Shown here one piece after another: positions 1 through 8,131 of a stretch of 64,000 nt of DNA. The stretch covers positions 1 to 64,000 of the forward strand of contig JAEZXR010000119.1 in NCBI GenBank assembly GCA_023419605.1. The letters are read 5' to 3'. This DNA comes from Bacillota bacterium (lineage in GTDB: Bacteria; Bacillota; Clostridia; Acetivibrionales; JAEZXR01). How positions within the stretch are numbered: position 1 is the first letter of the stretch; each line of letters opens with the position of its first letter. Both the position numbers and the translations under genes were made by a program. A model generated the notes under the pieces. The model ran no database searches, had not been told where the DNA came from, and saw only the letters and a list, made by a program, of their open reading frames with translations.

Positions 1-28
1 AGCATATCTCCCGCCTCGTTGAAACGGA

Positions 29-110
29 CTGGTCGTAAGCAAAGCTTACTGCTCGTCCATGCAGCCTGGCTGGTCGCAAGCAAAGCTTGCTGCTCGCCCA
101 TGCAACCTGG
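29..110. repeat. Tandem 41-bp repeat with hairpins
   Basis: Two head-to-tail 41-bp units (29-69 and 70-110) differ at about four positions. Each holds a small hairpin, GTAAGC-AAA-GCTTAC in unit 1 and GCAAGC-AAA-GCTTGC in unit 2, so two of the differences are a compensating pair. A further hairpin, GAAATTGC-TCC-GCAATTTC, follows at 117-135. The block lies just upstream of the flotillin ribosome binding site. Function unknown; it may be an intergenic repeat. Confidence 0.7.
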
Positions 111-172
111 GTGTGTTGAAATTGCTCCGCAATTTCTTCCGTTGTTATAAAATATGTAAAGGAGTGTTTAGA

Positions 173-1618
173 ATGTTTTTTGATAGTTCAGTAATGTGGG
201 TGCCCATTTTGACTGTTGCCGTTATCTTTATTTTGATATTCAGCCTGTTCTCCATGTATAAGAAAGTACCCCAGGATAAAGCGCTGGTAGTTACCGGTAT
301 TAGAGGAAGAAGAGTTATCACCGGTGGCGGCGGTATTGTTATTCCCTTGTTGGAACGTACCGATATCATGTCACTGGAAAACATGCAGATTGATATTCGC
401 ATTGATGGCGCATTAACTTCCCAGGGTGTTGGTATCATCGCGGACGGTGTTGCCGTAGTAAAAATCAAATCCGATAAGGAATCCATACTTTCAGCGGCAG
501 AGCAGTTCAATACCTCAAAGGGCCTGGAGCATATGCTGAGTGTTATAGCAAGAACAACGCAGCAGGTACTGGAAGGAAAACTCCGAGAAATCGTATCGAA
601 GATGTCGGTGGAGGAAATTTACAGAGACCGGGAAACCTTTGCTTCTCACGTTCAAGGCGTGGCTGCAACGGAACTGCAGGGGATGGGACTAGAACTGAAA
701 GTGCTCACCATTAAAGATATTTCCGATAAAAACGGATACCTGGAAGCACTGGGTAAGCCAAGAATTGCAGAAGTAAAAAGAGACGCACAGATTGCCGAAG
801 CAAATGCGACAAAGGAAACCAAAATTAAGACGGCCCAGGCAAACCGGGAAGGTGAGGCTGCCCGGATTCAAGCAGAAACAGAAATAGCAGAATCAAACAG
901 AGACAAGGAATTAAAGGTTCAATCCTATTACAAGGACCAGCAGACTGCAAAGGCAGAAGCGGACCTTGCCTATGATATCAAGGCAAACGTGGTTAAAAAG
1001 GAAGTTGCCGAAACTTCCATGCAGGTTGAGATCGTAAAGAAACAGAAGGAAATCGAACTGGCAGAACAGGAAGCCTTGAGAAAAGAGAAGGAACTGGAAG
1101 CCACGGTGAAGAAGCAGGCAGATGCTGAAAACTACAGAGCGACCAAAAATGCAGATGCAACCCGGTACAAGGAAGTGGCAGAGGCAGAAGCACGGGCAAA
1201 GGCCATTGAAATCGAAGGTAAGGCGAGAGCAGAAGCGAAAAGAGCAGAAGGTATGGCTGAGGTTGAGATCATCAAAGCCAAAGGTGAGGCGGAAGCCCTT
1301 GCCATGGCGAAGAAAGCGGAAGCCTTCAAGATGTATAACGATGCTGCCGTTACCCAGATGATCATTGAAAAACTGCCGGAAATTGCAACCGCTGTTGCAC
1401 AGCCTCTGGCAAAAACCGAGAAGATCGTTATGATCGGCGATTCCGGAGCATCAAAAATTACAAAGGACATCACCAATGTAATGGCACAGCTGCCTGAAAC
1501 GGTAAAAAGCCTTACGGGAATTGACCTGACGCAGATTATAAGGAATTATGCGGAGGGTGGAAACGGTAACGGTAATGTTGTAAATGATGTTGCGAACAAA
1601 AAAGATGAAATCTATTAA
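173..1618 (+). CDS. floT: Flotillin family protein (SPFH domain)
   Basis: 481 residues. Flotillins are membrane scaffold proteins of bacterial functional membrane microdomains. The protein starts with one hydrophobic segment (about residues 8-29), followed by an SPFH/band 7 domain to about residue 200 and a long Ala/Glu/Lys-rich coiled coil (about 200-420) with the EA-type repeats typical of flotillins. I chose the ATG at 173 because AAAGGAG at 158-164 lies 8 nt upstream and translation begins just before the membrane segment; the frame is open further upstream but runs through the tandem hairpin repeats. An NfeD-like partner, often encoded next door, is not seen in the window. A strong terminator follows. 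The family assignment is firm; the specific role is inferred from the family. Confidence 0.92.
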   Translation: MFFDSSVMWVPILTVAVIFILIFSLFSMYKKVPQDKALVVTGIRGRRVITGGGGIVIPLLERTDIMSLENMQIDIRIDGALTSQGVGIIADGVAVVKIKSDKESILSAAEQFNTSKGLEHMLSVIARTTQQVLEGKLREIVSKMSVEEIYRDRETFASHVQGVAATELQGMGLELKVLTIKDISDKNGYLEALGKPRIAEVKRDAQIAEANATKETKIKTAQANREGEAARIQAETEIAESNRDKELKVQSYYKDQQTAKAEADLAYDIKANVVKKEVAETSMQVEIVKKQKEIELAEQEALRKEKELEATVKKQADAENYRATKNADATRYKEVAEAEARAKAIEIEGKARAEAKRAEGMAEVEIIKAKGEAEALAMAKKAEAFKMYNDAAVTQMIIEKLPEIATAVAQPLAKTEKIVMIGDSGASKITKDITNVMAQLPETVKSLTGIDLTQIIRNYAEGGNGNGNVVNDVANKKDEIY

Positions 1619-1634
1619 TTGAATCGTGTAGACA

Positions 1635-1671
1635 AAAAAAGTCCGGAAATTCAGGTTTCCGGACTTTTTTA
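1635..1671 (+). terminator. Intrinsic terminator after flotillin
   Basis: GTCCGGAAA, a short loop, then TTTCCGGAC followed by six T. It lies 16 nt past the flotillin stop and ends that unit before zapA. Confidence 0.9.
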
Positions 1672-1824
1672 GAGGATTTGGTAAATTATCTATTTGTTAT
1701 ACATGTTCGCAAACAGTAAGCGGGAAATGAGGAAAAATTATTTGCCCAAAATCAGGAATTATTGAAAAATAGCTATGTATTTCTAAAAATACCGCGTAAA
1801 CATACGGAAAATAGCTAAAGCAGA

Positions 1825-1853
1825 CTTTATTTTCTGCCGAAATATGCTATAAT
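1825..1853 (+). promoter_or_regulatory. Probable zapA promoter
   Basis: A perfect -10 TATAAT lies at 1848-1853, with a weak -35 (CTTTAT, 1825-1830) 17 nt upstream. It sits about 40 nt before the zapA start in an AT-rich stretch. The -10 is convincing, the -35 is not. Confidence 0.5.
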
Positions 1854-1892
1854 AGTATATATATTCGTAACTTATGTTAAAAAAAGGGGGAA

Positions 1893-2315
1893 GTGGACGC
1901 GGTGGCAACAAAGAATAAAGTGGAAGTGAAAATTGGAGGAAGCGAGTATACTCTGGTAGGAACTGAAGCGGTAGAGTATTTGCAAAGAGTTGCACTTTAC
2001 ATTGATAAAAAAATGAATGAAATAACCCGGTTTAACAGTAAGCTCGGTACTTCCATGGCAGCCGTCCTCACCGCCGTAAATGTCGCTGATGATTTTTTCA
2101 AAAGCCGGGAAAATGAGCTGGCCATGAAAAACCAATATAGTCAGATGACAAAGGAATTGGAAAAACTGAGAGAAGAAGCGCGGAAGTTAAAGTCGGAAAA
2201 CAGATTTTTGGAAGATAGAAATTCCAGCCTTCAGTTGGAGCTTGCAAAACGGGAAAATGAACTGAACGAAATCAAAGATTATCAGGATATGAATGCAAGA
2301 CAAAAAATATCATAG
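1893..2315 (+). CDS. zapA: Cell division protein ZapA
   Basis: 140 residues. ZapA binds FtsZ filaments at midcell and promotes their bundling. The N-terminal half (about residues 8-95) has the ZapA pattern: a short beta strand (VEVKIGGSEYTLVG), a helix with ALYIDKKMNE, then the Ala/Val-rich helix of the dimer core. Residues 80-130 form a charged coiled coil. The GTG start follows a G-rich ribosome binding site (1884-1890); an in-frame GTG at 1902 is an alternative. It stands alone between two terminators. In related genomes ZapA is often followed by a U32 peptidase gene, and one occurs here one gene further on. Confidence 0.88.
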   Translation: MDAVATKNKVEVKIGGSEYTLVGTEAVEYLQRVALYIDKKMNEITRFNSKLGTSMAAVLTAVNVADDFFKSRENELAMKNQYSQMTKELEKLREEARKLKSENRFLEDRNSSLQLELAKRENELNEIKDYQDMNARQKIS

Positions 2316-2413
2316 CCGGATCAATGAGTTCAGAAAATCAATTGTTCTTTTTTGTATAGCTTGTCAGTGCCCTGCCAAGCTGAGAGCAAGAACTTATAGA
2401 ATTTGTACATACC

Positions 2414-2437
2414 AAAAGCGCCTAGGCGCTTTTTTTC
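2414..2437 (+). terminator. Intrinsic terminator after zapA
   Basis: Self-complementary AAAGCGCCTAGGCGCTTT followed by a T run, about 100 nt after the zapA stop and 60 nt before the next gene. Confidence 0.8.
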
Positions 2438-2495
2438 ATATATTCTACACATACTACGAGAGAGACACGCAGGAATGGAGAAAGTAGGTGATTGG

Positions 2496-3380
2496 ATGAA
2501 AGTGATCTTTGTTTTTATTGATGGTTTTGGCCTTGGAGAAAAGGATGCATCGAAAAATCCTATGGTGGCGGTGGAGACTCCAGGGCTGGATTATATATTC
2601 AGCAACTATAAAGTATTTCCCACTGATGCGACACTGGGCATCGAGGGTTTGCCGCAGAGTGCAACAGGGCAGACGGCAATATTCACCGGCGTTAACGGTT
2701 CGGCAGCCCTGGGGCGCCATCTGAGCGGACAGCCGACAGAAACGCTGATCACCATTATCAACCGGATCAGCTTGTTTAAAGCCTTGTTGGAAAGAGGCTT
2801 CACAGTCACGTATGCCAATGTGTACCGGGATCCTTACCTGAAAGAGATGCATAACCCTTCCAGCAGAAAGAACCGTCCATCCGTTACCTCCGTCATGGGA
2901 ATGTCGGTAGGCATGAAATTTAGAAATGTGAGGGACTATCAGGAAGGCAAGGGTGTATACCACGACATCACAGGGCAAATACTTATGGAAAGCGGATACG
3001 ATGTAAAGCCAATCACACCGCAGGAAGCGGCCGGAAGGCTGTATAACATCAGCAGGGACTATGATTTTACCCTTTATGAGCATTTTATGACGGACATCAT
3101 CGGCCATACGGGTGACATGGAACTGGCCATAAAGGAAATCGGGCTTTTGGATGCCTTTTTGGCGGAGTTGGTTCGTTTGGTGGATTTGAACCGGGATCTG
3201 ATTGTCATTACCAGCGACCACGGCAATATAGAAGATATATCCGTGAAAACCCATACCATGAACAAGGTTCCCACTGTTTTCATCGGAAAGCTGCCGGAAG
3301 GGGTGAAGCCCGAAATTAACTCGATCCTGGATATAATGCCCGCGGTAATGGAAATTATGAATAGAGCGAAGGGGAGCTAA
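2496..3380 (+). CDS. Alkaline-phosphatase-superfamily metalloenzyme (phosphoglycerate-mutase-like)
   Basis: 294 residues. It belongs to the metalloenzyme superfamily that includes cofactor-independent phosphoglycerate mutase and phosphopentomutase. Visible motifs are the N-terminal metal-binding DGFGLGEKD (Asp9), the nucleophile region SATGQTAIFTG (about residue 55), HTGDME in the middle, and the C-terminal metal-ligand motif TSDHGNIED (about 238) followed by THTMNKVPT. It is much shorter than true GpmI (about 510 residues), so the mutase insert domain is reduced and the substrate is unknown. I chose ATG 2496 because AGGTG precedes it by 5 nt and the motif begins at once; ATG 2475 is possible. 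It lies 23 nt before the U32 peptidase gene, so the two are probably co-transcribed. Confidence 0.8.
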   Translation: MKVIFVFIDGFGLGEKDASKNPMVAVETPGLDYIFSNYKVFPTDATLGIEGLPQSATGQTAIFTGVNGSAALGRHLSGQPTETLITIINRISLFKALLERGFTVTYANVYRDPYLKEMHNPSSRKNRPSVTSVMGMSVGMKFRNVRDYQEGKGVYHDITGQILMESGYDVKPITPQEAAGRLYNISRDYDFTLYEHFMTDIIGHTGDMELAIKEIGLLDAFLAELVRLVDLNRDLIVITSDHGNIEDISVKTHTMNKVPTVFIGKLPEGVKPEINSILDIMPAVMEIMNRAKGS

Positions 3381-3403
3381 TTCCCGGCGAATCAAAGAGG
3401 AGA

Positions 3404-5932
3404 ATGAAAACGGAAATGAACAATAGAAGAGTAGAGCTGCTGGCTCCAGCAGGGAGCTGGGAAGCTTTCGTGGCAGCGGTGGAAAATGGGGCCGATGCTA
3501 TTTATATGGGTGGGAAGCTGTTCAATGCCCGGCAGTTTGCCGGCAACTTCGATAACGAGCAGCTGAAGAAAGCCCTGGATTATGCCCATTTGCGGGACGT
3601 TAAGATCTATTTGACCATGAACACACTGGTGAATGATGAGGAGATGGAGGAGGCTGTTAACCAGGTGGGAGAAGCCTACAAAGCAGGTATTGACGGGGTG
3701 ATTGTACAAGACCTGGGATTAGCTGCTTTGATTCGCAAGGTATTTCCCGACTTGGATCTCCATGCCAGCACCCAGATGACGCTATATAATGTACAAGGAG
3801 TTAAGGCGTTGGAAGAACTGGGATTCAAACGGGCTGTTCTTGCCAGGGAACTATCCTTGCAGGAAATCGGTGAAATCGCCCGGTCAACCGCCCTTGAAAT
3901 CGAGGTGTTCATCCACGGAGCCCTTTGTATCAGCTATTCTGGGCAATGCCTGATGAGCAGCTTCATTGGTGGAAGGAGCGGCAACCGGGGAAAATGTGCC
4001 CAGCCTTGCAGGATGAAATATGAGTTGATTAGTGACGGAAATGAGGCGAGGAGCGGGAAGGACTGCAGGTGTGGTGAAGCCGCCTATGTTATGAGCCCGA
4101 AAGATATATGTTCAATTAATGAACTAAAGGATTTGGTGGATGCCGGTGTCACCTCCTTAAAAATTGAAGGGCGCATGAAAACCCCGGAATATGTGGCCAC
4201 AGTGGTCCGGATCTATAGAAAATACCTTGACAGTATCCTGGCTGGAAAGTCGGACAAGCTGGAGGAAAAAGACCTGCGGGAGCTAACCCAGATTTTTAAC
4301 CGGGGAGGCTTTTCAAAGGGATATCTCCATGGAAAAACCGGCAGCGATATGATGAGCTATGAAAAGCCAAAAAACTGGGGAATTCATCTGGGAGAAGTAT
4401 TGTCCTACGACCGGAATACGAAAACTGTAAAAGTGAAGCTCCGGGAAAACATCGCTATTGGTGATGGAATTGAGGTGTGGAACGGAGCGGACGAAAGTCC
4501 GGGAACTATTGTAACCGAGATTAAGGTCAATGCAAAAAATGTCACGGAAGCCCGGCGTGGCGACATTGCCGTTTTAGGCAGTTTAAAAAGCCCGGTGTTC
4601 AACGGAAACAAGGTCTATAGAACATCGGAGAAGCGGCTGAATATCACGGCAAGAGAGAGCTTTGAAGGCAGAAGTGTACGGAAGTCCGGTATCGCAGGAA
4701 AGGTGACGGCAAAATGGGAAATGCCGCTGACTTTGACAGTTAAAGATAGCAGGGGAGATAATGTGGAAGCGACAGGGGAAATACTCCCGGAAAAGGCCTT
4801 GAATAAGCCGCTGACATCGGAGCGTCTGCAGGATCAAATCAGTAAAACAGGCTCCACTCCCTTTGCCTTTCAAGACCTGCAGATAGAATTGGACGAAGGA
4901 CTATCCGTGCCGGTGAGCGAGATTAACAATGTCCGGCGAAAGGCGTTGGAACAGCTGGAGGAGAAAAAAATCCGCTCTTTTGAAAGAAATATGTCGGAGG
5001 ACATGCGAAATACGCGGGAGAAGCTGTTGCATTTCCCGGGAAATAGTCGAAATCCCTCCGGTGAGACAAAAATTTCCCTGTTTCTGTATACTTATGCTGA
5101 AGAGTATCCACTGGAAGAATTGAAAGCAGACCGGGTTTACGTGCCTTTTTCTGCTCTTTTGGAAGAGGCTGCCCGGAAGAGGCTGGGGGAAGATATCGCC
5201 CGAAAAACAGGGGAAATTTTTCTGTGGATTCCCAACATAACGCGGGGAAATTATGACCGGCTGATAAAGACGAAATTGCCGGAAGCTGTGGAGATGGGAA
5301 TCGACGGTATTTTAGCGGGAAATCCATGGGTATTTACCCAATTGAAAAGCGTTCCTTCGATAAAAATAGCAGGCGATTATTCCCTTAATCTATACAATAG
5401 CTTTTCTCTCCAGCAAATGGCGGAGCTGGGCTTGCATGGGGCTGCCCTCTCGTTGGAACTGAACCTGGAGCAGATGGCGGAGATAAAAAATATGGATAGT
5501 TTCCAAAAGGAAGCCATCGTATACGGAAGAATTCCGGTCATGACCAGTGAATACTGCCCTGTAGGAAGTCTGGAAGGCGGACACAATTCGAAAAACCGCT
5601 GCAATAACGCTTGCCTGAGAGGCCTCTACCGTTTAAAGGACCGTAAGGGAATGGAATTCCCCATCCTCTGTGACCGTATCGATTGCAGAAGTACCCTGTT
5701 GAACACCAACGTGATCTATGCAGCGGATAGTTTGGATAAAATAAGGTCGGCAGGAGTTGACATAATGCGGATCAACATCTCGGACGAAAGTCCGGAGGAG
5801 GCCCGACAGCTGGTTAAAATGCATAGGGATGTGTTGGAGCACGGAACCGGTGCATTGAAGCGATATGGCAGGTTGACGGAGGAAATCAAGCGAAAAGGCT
5901 TTACGAAAGGACACTATTTTAGGGGAGTTTAA
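3404..5932 (+). CDS. U32 family peptidase with DUF3656-type C-terminus (RlhA-like)
   Basis: 842 residues. Despite the name, studied members of this family act in RNA hydroxylation (RlhA on 23S rRNA, TrhP on tRNA) rather than as proven peptidases. The TIM-barrel-like N-terminal domain starts RVELLAPAG and carries the family signature around residues 165-190: EVFIHGALCISYSGQC, then SGNRGKCAQPCR with the conserved cysteines. The middle (about 390-540) matches the collagenase-like insert. The C-terminal third contains a second Cys cluster (SEYCPVGSLEGG, NRCNNACLRG), as in the long clostridial versions. The ATG at 3404 is very close to GAGGAG; ATG 3416 is an alternative. Target RNA is inferred from the family only. 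Confidence 0.85.
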   Translation: MKTEMNNRRVELLAPAGSWEAFVAAVENGADAIYMGGKLFNARQFAGNFDNEQLKKALDYAHLRDVKIYLTMNTLVNDEEMEEAVNQVGEAYKAGIDGVIVQDLGLAALIRKVFPDLDLHASTQMTLYNVQGVKALEELGFKRAVLARELSLQEIGEIARSTALEIEVFIHGALCISYSGQCLMSSFIGGRSGNRGKCAQPCRMKYELISDGNEARSGKDCRCGEAAYVMSPKDICSINELKDLVDAGVTSLKIEGRMKTPEYVATVVRIYRKYLDSILAGKSDKLEEKDLRELTQIFNRGGFSKGYLHGKTGSDMMSYEKPKNWGIHLGEVLSYDRNTKTVKVKLRENIAIGDGIEVWNGADESPGTIVTEIKVNAKNVTEARRGDIAVLGSLKSPVFNGNKVYRTSEKRLNITARESFEGRSVRKSGIAGKVTAKWEMPLTLTVKDSRGDNVEATGEILPEKALNKPLTSERLQDQISKTGSTPFAFQDLQIELDEGLSVPVSEINNVRRKALEQLEEKKIRSFERNMSEDMRNTREKLLHFPGNSRNPSGETKISLFLYTYAEEYPLEELKADRVYVPFSALLEEAARKRLGEDIARKTGEIFLWIPNITRGNYDRLIKTKLPEAVEMGIDGILAGNPWVFTQLKSVPSIKIAGDYSLNLYNSFSLQQMAELGLHGAALSLELNLEQMAEIKNMDSFQKEAIVYGRIPVMTSEYCPVGSLEGGHNSKNRCNNACLRGLYRLKDRKGMEFPILCDRIDCRSTLLNTNVIYAADSLDKIRSAGVDIMRINISDESPEEARQLVKMHRDVLEHGTGALKRYGRLTEEIKRKGFTKGHYFRGV

Positions 5933-5971
5933 GTAGTTGACAGTTGCTGGCTGACAGAGGATAATTGTCTT

Positions 5972-6042
5972 GAATTGAGAATTGAGAATTGAGAATTGAG
6001 AATTGAGAATTGAGAATTGAGAATTGAGAATTGAGAATTGAG
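5972..6042. repeat. Heptanucleotide tandem repeat (GAATTGA)n
   Basis: About ten uninterrupted copies of the 7-bp unit GAATTGA run from 5972 to 6042. The array ends in GAGG, which serves as the only ribosome-binding-like sequence for dut 11 nt further on. A perfect short repeat of this kind is prone to slippage, and a change in copy number would shift the upstream leader of dut but not its reading frame. Confidence 0.95.
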
Positions 6043-6053
6043 GCTAAGATTGT

Positions 6054-6554
6054 ATGAGTGATATTGAAGTTTTTATTGAGATATGCCGTGAGGGTGCGGT
6101 TCTGCCGGCCTATGCGCGGGCTGGGGATGCTGGCATGGATGTTTGTGCGGCGGAAGAGGTTGTGATTCGTCCGGGAGAGACGGTGATTATTCCTACAGGG
6201 CTGAAGCTGGCAATACCGGAGGGGTATGAGATCCAGGTCAGGCCCCGGAGCGGTATTTCCTATAAAACGCCGCTGCGGCTTTCAAATTCTCCGGGAACCA
6301 TTGACAGTGGATATCGGGATGAATTAGGGATTATTATGACCAATTCATCGGAGACCTGTGGACAAAATGAAGAGGAGATGCGCTCCATCGAGTCCAGGGG
6401 AAATCAAAAAGGAACTTATAAAATCCGAAAAGGTGATCGAATCGCCCAGATTGTTCTTCAGGTGGTTCCGAAAATGAAGCTGACGGTAGTAGAATCAGTG
6501 CGGGAAATAGGGAGCGACCGGGGCGGGGGCTTCGGCTCCACAGGAGTTCGATAA
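6054..6554 (+). CDS. dut: dUTP diphosphatase (dUTPase)
   Basis: 166 residues. Hydrolyses dUTP to dUMP and pyrophosphate, keeping uracil out of DNA and supplying dUMP for thymidylate. All five motifs of the trimeric family are present in order: AGDAGMD, RPRSGIS, the long motif 3 GTIDSGYRDELGII with its catalytic Asp, KGDRIAQIVL and the C-terminal RGGGFGSTG. Between motifs 3 and 4 there is a polar, charged insert of about 18 residues (around CGQNEEEMRSIESRG) not found in standard short dUTPases. The start ATG at 6054 has only a weak binding site (GAGG) that is part of the heptamer repeat. It converges with glycerate kinase across a long hairpin. Confidence 0.95.
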   Translation: MSDIEVFIEICREGAVLPAYARAGDAGMDVCAAEEVVIRPGETVIIPTGLKLAIPEGYEIQVRPRSGISYKTPLRLSNSPGTIDSGYRDELGIIMTNSSETCGQNEEEMRSIESRGNQKGTYKIRKGDRIAQIVLQVVPKMKLTVVESVREIGSDRGGGFGSTGVR

Positions 6555-6567
6555 TATTTTATTGATA

Positions 6568-6618
6568 TAATGCAGATAGGGCTGGATGAACTAAGTTCAT
6601 CCAGCCCTATCTGCATTA
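6568..6618. terminator. 24-bp perfect hairpin between convergent dut and glxK
   Basis: Arms 6568-6591 and 6595-6618 are perfectly complementary over 24 bp with a three-base loop. The hairpin takes in the stop codon of glycerate kinase on the minus strand. T runs are weak on both sides, so it may work as a bidirectional terminator or as a 3-prime-end stabiliser. Confidence 0.75.
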
Positions 6619-7755
6619 TGAAATCTTCATGCCCACTTTCAAAAGCCGAAACAGGCGGTCGGCAGCATCCCGTATCAATTCTTCGGAACGGGATAAGGCC
6701 TCTTCCAAAGGCATGACTCCATTCACCGCAGGTATAATACTGTCAATTCCGTACATATAGACCTTTTGAGCATCCGGTCCCATGGAGCCTACAATGGCGG
6801 CAACGGGGACATTCTTCTCTTTGCTGCGTTTTGCCACTCCGACAGGAACCTTTCCGAAAATGGACTGACCGTCAATACGTCCTTCACCGGTAATCACCAG
6901 ATCGGCACCTTCCAGAAGCCGGTCAAATTGTACAAAATCCAGCACGGTATCAATTCCGGGTTTCAGAGTCGCACCGAAAAATCCCAGCAGTGTGGCGCCC
7001 AGCCCACCGGCAGCTCCGGCTCCGGCAGTATTTCCAATGTCAAACCCCACATGCTTCGCTAAAACCGCTGCATAGTTTTTCATACCGGCCTCCAGGATTT
7101 CCAGCTTTTTGGCATCGGCACCCTTTTGAGGACCAAAGGTGTAGGTGGCCCCCGCAGGTCCCGTCAATGGGCTGCTTACATCACAGATTACCGTAATGGA
7201 ACACTCCTGAATTCGCGGGTCCAACCCCTTTGTATCAATGGAGGAGACTCTGGAAAGAGCTTGCCCTCCAAATCCTACCTCTTCGCCGGCTTTATCAAGG
7301 AACTGTATTCCCAGGGCCTGGGCAGCACCCAACCCACCATCGTTGGTAGCACTTCCCCCGATACCGATAATAAGCTGTCGTATACCTTCATCCAGCGCGG
7401 CTTTTATCAGCTCTCCCGTACCATAGGTAGTGGTGACCAGGGGATCTCTCTCATTGCCGCTTAAAAGGGGAAGACCGGAAGCTTGGGCCATTTCGAGGAT
7501 GGCGGTTTTATTGTTTACAACACCATAACGGGCTTTGATTTTGCGTCCAAGGGGGTCTGTAACCTGTACGATCCTGTATTCACCTCCTGCAGCCAGCACA
7601 AGCGCTTCAACGGTTCCCTCGCCGCCGTCGGCGATGGGAACTTTAACGATTTCAAGCGATGGGAAATGCTCGTGGGCTACGGATTCAACATGTTGGATTA
7701 CTTCAAGGGAAGACAAGGTGCCTTTGAAGGAATCCGGCGCCAGTACTATTTTCAT
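6616..7755 (-). CDS. glxK: Glycerate kinase, GlxK/GarK family
   Basis: 379 residues. Phosphorylates glycerate with ATP to 2- or 3-phosphoglycerate, feeding glycerate into lower glycolysis. The family start MKIVLAPDSFKGTLSS is present, as are PIADGGEGTVEAL, the Gly-rich IGIGGSATNDGG, and TGEGRIDGQS with its GKVP continuation. Length is normal for the family. The start was set at 7755 because AGGAGG lies 6 nt upstream on the minus strand and the conserved N-terminus begins there. It is divergent from bioY; one copy of the four-copy palindromic element (7971-8075) lies between them. Which phosphoglycerate isomer is made cannot be read from the sequence. Confidence 0.93.
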   Translation of the reverse strand: MKIVLAPDSFKGTLSSLEVIQHVESVAHEHFPSLEIVKVPIADGGEGTVEALVLAAGGEYRIVQVTDPLGRKIKARYGVVNNKTAILEMAQASGLPLLSGNERDPLVTTTYGTGELIKAALDEGIRQLIIGIGGSATNDGGLGAAQALGIQFLDKAGEEVGFGGQALSRVSSIDTKGLDPRIQECSITVICDVSSPLTGPAGATYTFGPQKGADAKKLEILEAGMKNYAAVLAKHVGFDIGNTAGAGAAGGLGATLLGFFGATLKPGIDTVLDFVQFDRLLEGADLVITGEGRIDGQSIFGKVPVGVAKRSKEKNVPVAAIVGSMGPDAQKVYMYGIDSIIPAVNGVMPLEEALSRSEELIRDAADRLFRLLKVGMKIS

Positions 7756-7943
7756 GGTAACTCCTCCTACATCAATAACCCTCTGCGACCCAACAAGCAA
7801 ATACAGAAGCAGAGGATGAATCCAGCTATTGCAGACGCGAAAAATCAAGGAAGAAACTAGAGTCGTATGCAGTATAAAACTATTATATACTTTATTCAGG
7901 TGATTTCAAACAGATGTATTGTCAACTTTGCATGAAGTTTTGG

Positions 7944-7972
7944 TTGACAATATCGCTTTTTTATTCTATGCT
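7944..7972 (+). promoter_or_regulatory. Promoter toward bioY
   Basis: TTGACA (7944-7949), 17-nt spacer, TATGCT (7967-7972). Transcription would begin near 7979, inside the first arm of the palindromic element, so that the element would form the 5-prime end of the bioY mRNA. Confidence 0.65.
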
Positions 7973-8075
7973 ATAAATACATCCCTTTGATTCCGAATTT
8001 ATCCAGTAGGTAAACAGCCGCAAAGCCGTGCGGTTTACTTGCGGGGAAGTATAAAGTTAAGTGGTGTAGCCATAG
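7971..8075. ncRNA. Four-copy palindromic element, copy 1 (candidate structured RNA)
   Basis: The outer stem pairs CTAT...TACATCC (7971-7984) with GGTGTAGCCATAG (8063-8075). The inner 10-bp stem pairs GTAGGTAAAC (8006-8015) with GTTTACTTGC (8033-8042). The joints GAATTTATCC (7995-8004) and GGAAGTATAAAGTT (8044-8057) are shared with the copy at 40087-40185 and, reversed, with those at 11705 and 34871. Stem sequences differ between copies but remain paired. Copy 1 lies between divergent glxK and bioY and could belong to either leader. I do not recognise a known riboswitch class. Confidence 0.6.
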
Positions 8076-8131
8076 AGGGTCTATGGGATCAAAATTAAAG
8101 TGATAGAATTCAATGGAAAGTGAGTGGTTGT

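Noticed and set aside
2454..3395. 313-codon open frame on the minus strand across the metalloenzyme gene
   Set aside because: It is antisense to a gene with clear metalloenzyme motifs, has no family match and no ribosome binding site; long antisense frames are common opposite biased coding sequence.
5972..6042. Repeat array considered as CRISPR
   Set aside because: Units are 7 bp with no spacers; it is a simple tandem repeat.
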